Source: Actinokineospora enzanensis DSM 44649
GTDB taxonomy: Bacteria; Actinomycetota; Actinomycetes; Mycobacteriales; Pseudonocardiaceae
Direction of reading: 5' to 3'
DNA: 64,000 nt
NCBI RefSeq assembly: GCF_000374445.1
Contig: NZ_KB894404.1
Span: forward strand, 124,001 to 188,000
Part shown: in pieces, positions 9,478 through 16,207 of the stretch
Layout: every line of letters begins with the position of its first letter
Numbering within the stretch: the stretch's first letter is position 1
Position numbers and translations under genes: made by a program
Notes under the pieces: generated by a model
Database searches by the model: none
What the model saw: the letters and a program-made list of their open reading frames with translations, nothing else
What the model was told of the DNA's origin: nothing

Positions 9478-9845
9478 GAAGATCATCCCCAGCCCCTCGC
9501 GATAGACCCCGCCCGCCTGGGCGCCGGCCCGCCCGCGATTCTATCGCCGCAGGTCAAAGGCTTGGAAGAGGCCCAAGCGCGCCTGTGGATAGCTGACGTG
9601 GGATGTGGACAACCCTCGCGCCCCTGGCATTCCGCCGAGCTCACCCGCAACCACGAACAAGTGCGGAGAAGCCACCCCGCCAAGATCATCAACGGACCTC
9701 GCGATAAGCCCCTCCCGCCCGGGGGCTGGCCTGCGCGCGATCCTATCGCCCCAGGTCAGGGGCCTGGAAGGGGTGCCGCTGTGGCTGTGGATGGTTGGCC
9801 GAGCATGTGGACAACTCGATCGCCGCGTGCCCGGCCAAGATCATC
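9478..9845. repeat. Intergenic repeat array A with DnaA-box-like sites
   Basis: Most of the 540-bp gap 9369-9908 is repetitive. AAGATCATC recurs at 9479-9487, 9682-9690 and 9837-9845 (spacing 203 and 155 bp). Two longer copies (about 9478-9622 and 9681-9825) share CTCGCGATA, a CCCGCC/GGCC-rich centre, CTATCGCC, CAGGTCA, TGGAAG, then TGTGGAT and TGTGGACAAC. GCGATAG and CTATCGC pair within copy 1. TGTGGACAA at 9604-9612 and 9806-9814 is the reverse complement of the actinobacterial DnaA box TTGTCCACA; TGTGGATA and TGTGGATGG are near matches. Unlike arrays B and C, no G-run/C-run hairpin is present. The first ~110 bp of the gap hold nothing recognisable beyond the upstream region of the SDR gene. 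Confidence 0.7.
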
Positions 9846-9864
9846 GACAGCCCCCCGGACATGC

Positions 9865-9903
9865 GAAGGGGCCGCCACCCCGGCGCGGGATGGCGGCCCC
9901 TTC
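9865..9903 (-). terminator. Strong hairpin at the end of the helical protein gene
   Basis: GAAGGGGCCGCCA (9865-9877) and TGGCGGCCCCTTC (9891-9903) are perfect 13-bp arms around a 13-nt loop, 5 bp past the stop codon of the minus-strand gene. This is an intrinsic-type terminator of the kind common in actinobacteria, without a long U tract. Confidence 0.75.
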
Positions 9904-9908
9904 GAGGC

Positions 9909-10334
9909 TCAGCTCTCCTGGAGGTCGGCGAGCGCGGCCTTGACCTTGGACAGCTCGGCCTCCAGTTCCTCCATCCGCGCCCGGTGCTGCTCGCGCGCGG
10001 TGTCGAGGACGGACTCGATGGCCTTGGAGATGTCCTCGTGCAGTTCGGCCGCCGCGCGGGACACGGCCGCCGCGGGCACCGAGATGCCCTGCAGGACCCG
10101 CTTGCCTGCCTGGGTGAGCTCGGCCTGCCACTCGCCCTCGGCGGTGCCGGTGACGGTGAGGGTCAGCTCGACCGTGCGGGTCTTCTTCGCGGTGCTCTGA
10201 GCGCGCGGCACCCTCGGCTTCTTGGCGGGTGGCGCGGCCTGCTCCTGGGCGACCTCGGGCTGCCCGGCCTCGGGGACCATCGGTGCCTGCGGGGTCTCGG
10301 ACTCCGCGGACACGTTCTCAGTCTCTGTGGACAA
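9909..10334 (-). CDS. Small acidic/coiled-coil protein, DUF6319-like
   Basis: This 141-residue soluble protein has a disordered Glu/Pro/Ala N-terminus, a basic patch (KKPRVPRAQSTAKK), a short beta region (TVELTLTVTGTAEGEW) and a long C-terminal coiled coil (about 95-140) rich in Glu, Lys and Leu. It resembles the uncharacterised actinobacterial DUF6319 family; that assignment is from memory of the pattern. The start appears to be TTG at 10334, because AAGGAG lies 6 nt upstream on the minus strand. The first codons, TTG TCC ACA, are themselves a perfect DnaA-box nonamer. The basic patch could bind nucleic acid. Confidence 0.65.
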   Translation of the reverse strand: MSTETENVSAESETPQAPMVPEAGQPEVAQEQAAPPAKKPRVPRAQSTAKKTRTVELTLTVTGTAEGEWQAELTQAGKRVLQGISVPAAAVSRAAAELHEDISKAIESVLDTAREQHRARMEELEAELSKVKAALADLQES

Positions 10335-10376
10335 GATCCACTCCTTCTCGCGACGCCTGGTGAATCCGGGGTGAAT

Positions 10377-10392
10377 TAGAACACTCGTTCGC
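10377..10392. promoter_or_regulatory. Imperfect LexA-like box between divergent genes
   Basis: TAGAACACTCGTTCGC differs from TCGAAC-N4-GTTCGA at one position in each arm. It lies 43 bp from the start of the minus-strand coiled-coil protein gene and 92 bp from the GAF kinase gene. It is a candidate only. Confidence 0.3.
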
Positions 10393-10483
10393 CTGTTCGA
10401 GATCGCCGGGGTTGGTCACCCGATCGGGCGCACCTCCCTGGTGACGGCGAACCCGCAGGTCAGCCGGGTCCGATACTGTCCAG

Positions 10484-11692
10484 GTGACCACCACCGGTTG
10501 GGACTCCGAGATTCAGCGACTGGCGGCCGTGCGCGCGCTCCGGCTGCTCGACACGCCCCGCGAAGAACGGTTCGACCGGATCACCCGGTTGGCGCAGAGA
10601 CTGTTGAACGTGCCGATAGCGCTGGTCACCCTGGTGGACGCGGACCGGCAGTGGTTCAAGTCGTGCATGGGCTTGGACGCCGACGAGACGGCCCGCAGCG
10701 TGTCGTTCTGCTCGCACGCGGTGGCGGCGCAGCAGTTGTTGGAGGTCCCGGACGCGACCGAGGACCCCCGGTTCGCCGACAACCCGTACGTGGTCGGCGA
10801 CCCGTACATCCGCTTCTACGCAGGTCAGCCGGTTGCCGCACCGTCGGGCGCGTTGGTCGGCACCCTGTGCGTGGTCGACCGCGTCCCGCGCACGCTCACC
10901 GACGACGAACGGTCGATGCTGCTCGACCTGGCCGCGTGGGTGGAACTGGAGTGCACGGTCGTGCAGGCGACGCAGTGGGAGACGGCCCGCCGCGACTTCG
11001 TGTCGATGGTCAGCCACGAGATGCGCACCCCGTTGACGTCGGTCCGCAGCTCACTGGAGATGGTGTGCACCGGCGAGTTCGGCAGACTGCCCCCGCAGGT
11101 GGACAAGCTGCTGGACATCGCAGCCCGAAACTCCGACCGATTGATCCGACTGTGCACCGACGTGCTGGACCTGCACAACATGGGCCGCGGCGAACTCCGC
11201 CTCCGCCTGGACAAGGTCGCCCTGCCGGAGGTCATCGACCAGGCCGTCCACGCCGTCGGCCACGCCTCCCACGAAGCAGGCGTCCCGGTCGTCGTGACCT
11301 CCCCGGAGTCGCTGTACCTGCGCGGTGACGCCGACCGCCTGGCCCAGGTGATCATCAACCTGCTCGCCAACGCCATCCGCTTCTCCGCCTGCGGCGACGT
11401 CGTCGAGGTCGACTGCGAACCACTGGGCAAATGGGCCTCGATCAACATCCGCGACCACGGCCCCGGCATCCCCCCGGACCGCCTGGAGGCGATCTTCGAA
11501 CCCTTCGTCCAGTTCGAGGTCGCCGACCAACGCCGAGCAGGCGGCGCGGGCCTCGGCCTGGCCATCACCCGCGGCATCGTCGAAGCCCACGGCGGCAGCA
11601 TCCACGCCTTCGCGGCGGAAGGCGGGGGAGCGATCTTCGAGATCCTCATCCCGGCCAACGGCCCCCAGGACGAAGACCGCCCCTGGTGGTGA
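10484..11692 (+). CDS. Cytosolic GAF-domain sensor histidine kinase
   Basis: This 402-residue kinase has no membrane segment. Residues 10-160 are a GAF domain of the class opening with RLAAVRALRLLDTPREERFD and including FCSHAV and GTLCVVDRVPR, which typically senses small ligands, light or redox state. The dimerisation/phosphoacceptor helix contains SHEMRTPLTSV, and the ATPase domain contains NLLANAIRF, DHGPGIP and GAGLGLAI. No response regulator is adjacent, so it is an orphan kinase. The GTG at 10484 follows a TACTGT hexamer (10474-10479) by only 4 nt with no Shine-Dalgarno, suggesting a leaderless or nearly leaderless message. Its 3' end faces the FAD oxidoreductase gene across repeat array B. 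Confidence 0.88.
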   Translation: MTTTGWDSEIQRLAAVRALRLLDTPREERFDRITRLAQRLLNVPIALVTLVDADRQWFKSCMGLDADETARSVSFCSHAVAAQQLLEVPDATEDPRFADNPYVVGDPYIRFYAGQPVAAPSGALVGTLCVVDRVPRTLTDDERSMLLDLAAWVELECTVVQATQWETARRDFVSMVSHEMRTPLTSVRSSLEMVCTGEFGRLPPQVDKLLDIAARNSDRLIRLCTDVLDLHNMGRGELRLRLDKVALPEVIDQAVHAVGHASHEAGVPVVVTSPESLYLRGDADRLAQVIINLLANAIRFSACGDVVEVDCEPLGKWASINIRDHGPGIPPDRLEAIFEPFVQFEVADQRRAGGAGLGLAITRGIVEAHGGSIHAFAAEGGGAIFEILIPANGPQDEDRPWW

Positions 11693-11718
11693 CGGGCCCG
11701 TCAAGCCCCGGCTCGCCC

Positions 11719-12230
11719 CTGTGGATGGATCCCCGCCCTGTGGACAACTCTCGGGGACCCCCTAGATCAATTCTACTGGTGACGAGCCGGAGATGCGCGG
11801 GGTTGTCCACAGGGTGCTTGCCCGTGCAGGACGGCTCCCGGGGTCAAGGAATGGGTGTGGACCTGTGGATGATTCAAAGAGGATGTGGATAACCGCCGGG
11901 GACCCCCGAATTCCACTTTACGTGGTGCGCTCGGCAGGCGCGCGGAATTGTCCACAGGGGCTGGCATCCAAGGCGGCCGGATGGTCACACCGTCAACCGG
12001 AGTCCGCGCCCTGTGGATGCCTCGACCACGTGTGGACAACCTCTCAGGGACCCCCGGCTTCCATCTTATCGGGGTTGGCTCAGGGGATGTGCGGAGTCGT
12101 CCACACGGGGCGCGTCAAGGGGGTGGGGCGGTCCTGTGGATGATTCGCGGGGATGTGGATAACCGCCCAGGGAACCCCCCGAGTTCTATTCTACCGGCTC
12201 TGAGCTGCGGAGATGAATAACTGTCCACAG
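11719..12230 (-). repeat. Intergenic repeat array B: four units with DnaA-like boxes, -10-like hexamer and G/C hairpin
   Basis: The 541-bp gap between convergent genes (11693-12233) is filled by four units starting at 11719, 11863, 12011 and 12134 (spacing 144, 148, 123). Each holds CTGTGGATG, then TGTGGACAA or TGTGGATAA (11739, 11884, 12031, 12154), then a G-run/C-run hairpin (11753-11762, 11898-11907, 12047-12055, 12170-12180). The complement of a TANNNT hexamer follows (11770-11775, 11915-11920, 12063-12068, 12188-12193), then a box in the opposite sense (TTGTCCACA at 11803 and 11948, TCGTCCACA at 12097, CTGTCCACA at 12221). Read on the minus strand the core is TANNNT, exactly 7 nt, hairpin, 5-7 nt, TTRTCCACA in all four units. 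Confidence 0.85.
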
Positions 12231-12233
12231 CAC

Positions 12234-13442
12234 CTACGACGTAGCCGCCAGTACCGCACGAGCGGCCCGTCGCCCCGACACCAGGGCTCCCTGGATCGAC
12301 GGGGTATCCCGATGGTCCCCACAGACATAGATTCCGGAACCGAGATCGACCGCCGCCCGAAGCCCAGTCGTCACCGGCACCGCGTCCGCGATCCGGTACG
12401 AACGGACATGCCGCCACCGAGCAGTGTCCACGTGATACAGCTCCGCCAAGTGCGCGAGCACCGCATCGTCCCCAGGATGCTCGACCCCCAACGAAGTAGA
12501 CGACACCAACACCGCCCCAGGCGCATACTCCGGCGCGGCGTTCGTCAATACCACACTGTTCACCAACGGCCCCCGCCGCTCCGCGTCCACCACCAGTGCA
12601 CCCTCGGCAATCGGCGGGAAGTCGGCCAGGTGGTAGTGCGTCACACACCCCCGAGTCCGCACCACCGGCACCCGATCCCCCAACAACCCGTGCGCCGCAG
12701 GTCCGCCCACCGCCACGATTACCGAGCGGGCGGTGACGGTCCCGAAGTCCCCGGTGACGCGACCAGGTTGGATCTCACGGATGGGGTAGCTGTACTTCAC
12801 CGGCAGTCCCACCGCCAACTGGTCCGGGATCGCCCGCATGCCTCCCGCGGGTACGCCGATGGGGCCGCGAGCCAGGCTCCGGATGACGAACTCGGCGAAG
12901 CGGCCGGGCACCGTCAGGTCCCAGTCCAGGAACACGCCCGCGAGGAACGGGCGGACGAAGCGTTCGAGGATGGGGCCGGTGATGCCGTAGTCCGCGAGGC
13001 GGGCGCGGAGTGGCCGGTCGTCGCGGGTGCGCAGGGTCGACGCGGGGGCCGCGGCGAGGGCGGTGGCGTAGGCGCCGAGGAGGAACTTGCGGCCCAGGGG
13101 GCCGATGGGGGCGGACATGGTCTCGGCGAGGCGGGTGGGCAGGCGGCGGGGGTCGGCGACGAGGTGGGGGCCTTGGGAGTCGCTCACGATCACGGCGGGG
13201 AGGAAGGTGCGGAGGCGGAGGGTGTCCAGGTCGAGCAGGCCTGCTGCGGGGTAGGCGGCGTTGAAGACCTGGAAGCCGCGGTCGAGCAGGAGGCCGTCGA
13301 CGCGGTCGGTGCGGACGCGGCCGCCGGGGGCCTCGTCGGCCTCTAGGACCAGCACCTCGCGGCCCGCCTCGGTCAGCAGGCGGGCCGCGGCGAGGCCCGC
13401 CAGGCCTGCGCCCACGATCACGGTGTCGGTGTCGATCGCCAC
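12234..13442 (-). CDS. FAD-dependent amine oxidase/phytoene desaturase-like oxidoreductase
   Basis: This 402-residue protein starts MAIDTDTVIVGAGLAGLAAA, a dinucleotide-binding GxGxxG motif, followed by the acidic ribose-binding end of strand 2 (LVLEADEAPGGRVRT), the typical NAD(P)/FAD-binding_8 plus amine-oxidase arrangement. GFQVFNAAYPA and the C-terminal GIYVCGDHRDTPSIQGALVSG (FAD-contacting) fit the NAD(P)/FAD-dependent oxidoreductase family related to protoporphyrinogen oxidase and phytoene desaturase. No signal peptide or membrane segment is evident. The substrate cannot be told. The next gene upstream on the same strand, an acetyltransferase, ends 43 bp before this start. Confidence 0.85.
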   Translation of the reverse strand: MAIDTDTVIVGAGLAGLAAARLLTEAGREVLVLEADEAPGGRVRTDRVDGLLLDRGFQVFNAAYPAAGLLDLDTLRLRTFLPAVIVSDSQGPHLVADPRRLPTRLAETMSAPIGPLGRKFLLGAYATALAAAPASTLRTRDDRPLRARLADYGITGPILERFVRPFLAGVFLDWDLTVPGRFAEFVIRSLARGPIGVPAGGMRAIPDQLAVGLPVKYSYPIREIQPGRVTGDFGTVTARSVIVAVGGPAAHGLLGDRVPVVRTRGCVTHYHLADFPPIAEGALVVDAERRGPLVNSVVLTNAAPEYAPGAVLVSSTSLGVEHPGDDAVLAHLAELYHVDTARWRHVRSYRIADAVPVTTGLRAAVDLGSGIYVCGDHRDTPSIQGALVSGRRAARAVLAATS

Positions 13443-13485
13443 GGCGCCACCGTAGCCGTCCTGGACGGCGGGCGCATCGAGCGTC

Positions 13486-14304
13486 CTAAGTGGACAGCGA
13501 GGCCAGCTCGGCCGGGTCGAGCGGGAGTCCGAATCGGGCGGTCAGCAGGTCGGGCAGGTCCTGGTCGGACACCGTGGTGATCTCCTCGGTGCCGTCGCCG
13601 CGGCGGCGGGTCAGGACCCGGTCGTTGAGGTTGAGGCGTTCCTCCGCGCCCACGTGCCCGACGAACACCCGGCCCACGAACGGCGAGCGCCGATGCGTCG
13701 AGATGAAGTAGTTCGCGACCACGATGTCCACCAGGTGGTGCGCCTCCTCGGCGAACCGGTACAACGGGAACCACTCGTCGCCCCGGCGCAGGGACAGCAG
13801 CCACGGCAGCGCGGCGGACGGCTCGTGCGCCAGCCGGTACACCCAGCCGTCCTGTTCGGAGACCACGCCCGCGGTGAGCGGCACCGGCTCCAGCAGGCCG
13901 TCGTTGCCGAAGCCCACATCGGTCAGGAACGTCTCGTCACCCGCGCCGACCAGCAGCGTCATGTGCGTGCGCGGGATCGGCCGCGGCGCGTTCAGCGCGG
14001 GCCGCCCCAGCACCCGGGTCACCCGGAAGCCGAGACGGTCCAGGGCGGCGCCCATCAGCAGGTTGTGCTCGTAGCAGTAGCCGCCGCGGCCCCGCGTGAC
14101 GAGCTTGTCCTGGATCGCGGGCAGGTCCACGTCGATGCCGCGGCCGAGCACGACGTCCAGGTTCTCGAACGGGATGGCGAAGGTGTGCGCGCGGGACAGG
14201 GCGCGCAGTGTGTCGGCGGTCGGCGGCAGCGGTCCGCGCACGCCGATCCGCGTCAGGTAGGCGTCCAGGTCCAGCCGCTCGACCTGCCACTCGGTGTCGT
14301 CCAT
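13486..14304 (-). CDS. nat: Arylamine N-acetyltransferase
   Basis: This 272-residue enzyme transfers acetyl from acetyl-CoA to arylamines or hydrazines. The Cys-His-Asp triad is clear: C77 in GGYCYEHN, H114 in RTHMTLLV and D129 in LTDVGFG. IPFENLDVVLGR near residue 44 is the conserved N-terminal helix motif, and the length matches the family norm of about 270-280. The ATG at 14304 has GGTGGAG close upstream; a GTG at 14313 is an alternative. In mycobacteria NAT can act in lipid or cholesterol metabolism, but nothing nearby indicates such a role here. Confidence 0.9.
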   Translation of the reverse strand: MDDTEWQVERLDLDAYLTRIGVRGPLPPTADTLRALSRAHTFAIPFENLDVVLGRGIDVDLPAIQDKLVTRGRGGYCYEHNLLMGAALDRLGFRVTRVLGRPALNAPRPIPRTHMTLLVGAGDETFLTDVGFGNDGLLEPVPLTAGVVSEQDGWVYRLAHEPSAALPWLLSLRRGDEWFPLYRFAEEAHHLVDIVVANYFISTHRRSPFVGRVFVGHVGAEERLNLNDRVLTRRRGDGTEEITTVSDQDLPDLLTARFGLPLDPAELASLST

Positions 14305-14347
14305 GGGCTCCACCGCCCGAGGATGTCACGGGCGGCGCCCGCGATGA

Positions 14348-15394
14348 TCACGTCGGGTCGACGTCCGGCAGGGTGAGTCGGATCCGGCAGCCGCGCGCCG
14401 AGTCGACCACCGCGATCGAGCCGCCGTGCAGCTCGGTCACCCACCGAGCGATCGACAGCCCCAGGCCGGTCCCGCCGCCGCGGGCGCGTTCGCCCCGGGT
14501 GAACCGGCGGAACACCAGGTCGCGCTCGGCCGCCGCGATGCCCGGTCCCTCGTCGCGCACCTCCAGCAGGGTCGCCCCCGTGCCGCGGTCGGCCACCAGC
14601 CGCACCTCGCCGTCGGCAGGCCCGTGCCGCACGGCGTTGTCCAGCAGGTTGACCAGCACCTGGTGCAGCCGCTCCCGGTCGGCGTGCACCTTCTCCGCCC
14701 GGTCGGACACGGTCGTGGCGAACCGCACCCCGGAGCGCCCGGCCGCCACCGCGTTCACCTTCGCCTCGGCCACCACCTCGGTGAACAGCTGCGCCACCGC
14801 CACCGGCTCGCGGACCAGCGCCTGCGCGCCCGCGTCGATACGGGACAGGTCCAACAGCTCGGTCACCAGCCTGCCCAGCCGCTCGGTCTGGGCCAGCGCG
14901 GTGCGCATGGTCGCCGGGTCGGCGTCGCTGACCCCGTCCACCACGTTCTCCAGCACCGCCTGCAGCGCCGCGATCGGGGTGCGCAGCTCGTGCGAGACGT
15001 TCGCGATCAGCTCCCGGCGGTGCCGGTCGGCGGCGTCCAGGTCGGCGCTCATCTGGTTGAACGCCCGGCCCAGCTCGCCCACCTCGTCCCGGGCGCTGAC
15101 CCGGATCCGGCGCGAGTAGTCGCCGCGGGCCATGGACCGGGCGGCGGCGGTCATCTCGCGCAGCGGTCGGGTCATGCCGTGCGCGAGCACCTGGGAGACC
15201 AGCAGCGCGCCGACGATGGCGGTGATCGAGGTGGTCGGCGGGATCCAGCCGATCATGACCCAGAAGTAGGACAGCCCGGCCGCGCCGGAGGCCACCAGCA
15301 GGATGCCGATCTTGAGCTTGATCGACCGGACCGGGTCCAGCGGCCGCGGCAGCAGCTCCAGCAGGGCGACGGCGCGCTCGCGGGGCGTGCTCAC
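14348..15394 (-). CDS. Two-component sensor histidine kinase (OmpR-partner class)
   Basis: This 348-residue kinase has two membrane helices (about 27-45 and 50-70) with almost no extracytoplasmic loop. A HAMP linker follows (TRPLREMTAAARSMARGDYS). The phosphoacceptor lies in NVSHELRTPI, and the ATPase domain shows NLLDNAVRHG, DEGPGI and GGTGLGLSI. The short loop suggests that it senses within the membrane or through a partner. The GTG at 15394 overlaps the regulator stop by 4 nt (GTGA), so kinase and regulator are translationally coupled. It resembles the CseC/MprB/BaeS-like class. Confidence 0.9.
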   Translation of the reverse strand: MSTPRERAVALLELLPRPLDPVRSIKLKIGILLVASGAAGLSYFWVMIGWIPPTTSITAIVGALLVSQVLAHGMTRPLREMTAAARSMARGDYSRRIRVSARDEVGELGRAFNQMSADLDAADRHRRELIANVSHELRTPIAALQAVLENVVDGVSDADPATMRTALAQTERLGRLVTELLDLSRIDAGAQALVREPVAVAQLFTEVVAEAKVNAVAAGRSGVRFATTVSDRAEKVHADRERLHQVLVNLLDNAVRHGPADGEVRLVADRGTGATLLEVRDEGPGIAAAERDLVFRRFTRGERARGGGTGLGLSIARWVTELHGGSIAVVDSARGCRIRLTLPDVDPT

Positions 15395-16077
15395 TCGGGT
15401 ACCTCCAGGGCGTAGCCGACACCGTGGACGGTGCGGATCAGGTCCGCGCCCAGCTTGCGGCGCAGCGCCTTGACGTGACTGTCCACGGTACGGGTGCCCG
15501 CCGCCTCGCCCCAGCCCCAGATCTCGGCCAGCAGCCGCTCCCTGGGCTGCACCGCGCGCGGCCGGGCGGCCAGGTAGGCGAGCAGGTCGAACTCGATCGG
15601 GGTCAGGTGCGCCTCGGTGCCCGCCCGGCGCACCCGCCGCTGCACCGGGTCCACCTCCAGGTCGCCCACCGCGATGGTCGACCCGTCCGGCTCCGGCTGC
15701 GCGGCCCGCTCGACCCGGCGCAGCAGCGCGTGCACCCTGGCCACCAGCTCGCGCGGGGAGAACGGCTTGGTCATGTAGTCGTCGGCGCCCACGCCAAGCC
15801 CGACCAGCAGGTCGGTCTCGTCGTCGCGGGCGGTGAGCATGAGCACCGGCACCGGCCGGGCCGCCTGCACCCGGCGGCACACCTCCAGGCCGTCGTAGCC
15901 GGGCAGCATGACGTCGAGCACGATCAGGTCCGGCCTGCCGCGCTCGGCCGCGGCCACCCCGCCCGGCCCGTCGTGGGCCAGGTCGACCTCGAAGCCCTCG
16001 GCGCGCAGCCGGGCGGCCACCGACTCGGCGATCGTCTGCTCGTCCTCGACCACCAGCACACGGCGCTTGTTCCCCAT
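15391..16077 (-). CDS. OmpR/PhoB-family response regulator
   Basis: This 228-residue regulator has a receiver domain (VVEDE near residue 9, phosphoacceptor aspartate in LIVLDVMLPG, switch lysine in MTKPFSPREL) and a C-terminal winged helix. The output domain is recognised by LTPIEFDLLAYL, LLAEIWGWG, TVDSHVKALRRKL and HGVGYAL. It is co-translated with the downstream kinase. The ATG at 16077 is chosen because it starts directly before RRVLVVEDE; an upstream extension would be basic and unconserved. It is divergent from hrpA with about 130 bp between the starts. Confidence 0.9.
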   Translation of the reverse strand: MGNKRRVLVVEDEQTIAESVAARLRAEGFEVDLAHDGPGGVAAAERGRPDLIVLDVMLPGYDGLEVCRRVQAARPVPVLMLTARDDETDLLVGLGVGADDYMTKPFSPRELVARVHALLRRVERAAQPEPDGSTIAVGDLEVDPVQRRVRRAGTEAHLTPIEFDLLAYLAARPRAVQPRERLLAEIWGWGEAAGTRTVDSHVKALRRKLGADLIRTVHGVGYALEVPE

Positions 16078-16207
16078 GAATGTGCACTGTAAGGAGCGGC
16101 GGGAGCGAACCTGTGGGCGGTTGTGGCGCGGAATGTGAAGTTTGTGTGGAGCCCGCCGCGAAACCGAGGTGAAGCGGCCCCGGGCCATTGCCTACGCTGG
16201 GGGGCAA

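Noticed and set aside
11719-12230. CRISPR array
   Set aside because: Repeats are long, diverged and internally modular, with no uniform 25-40 bp repeat and spacer alternation and no cas genes nearby.
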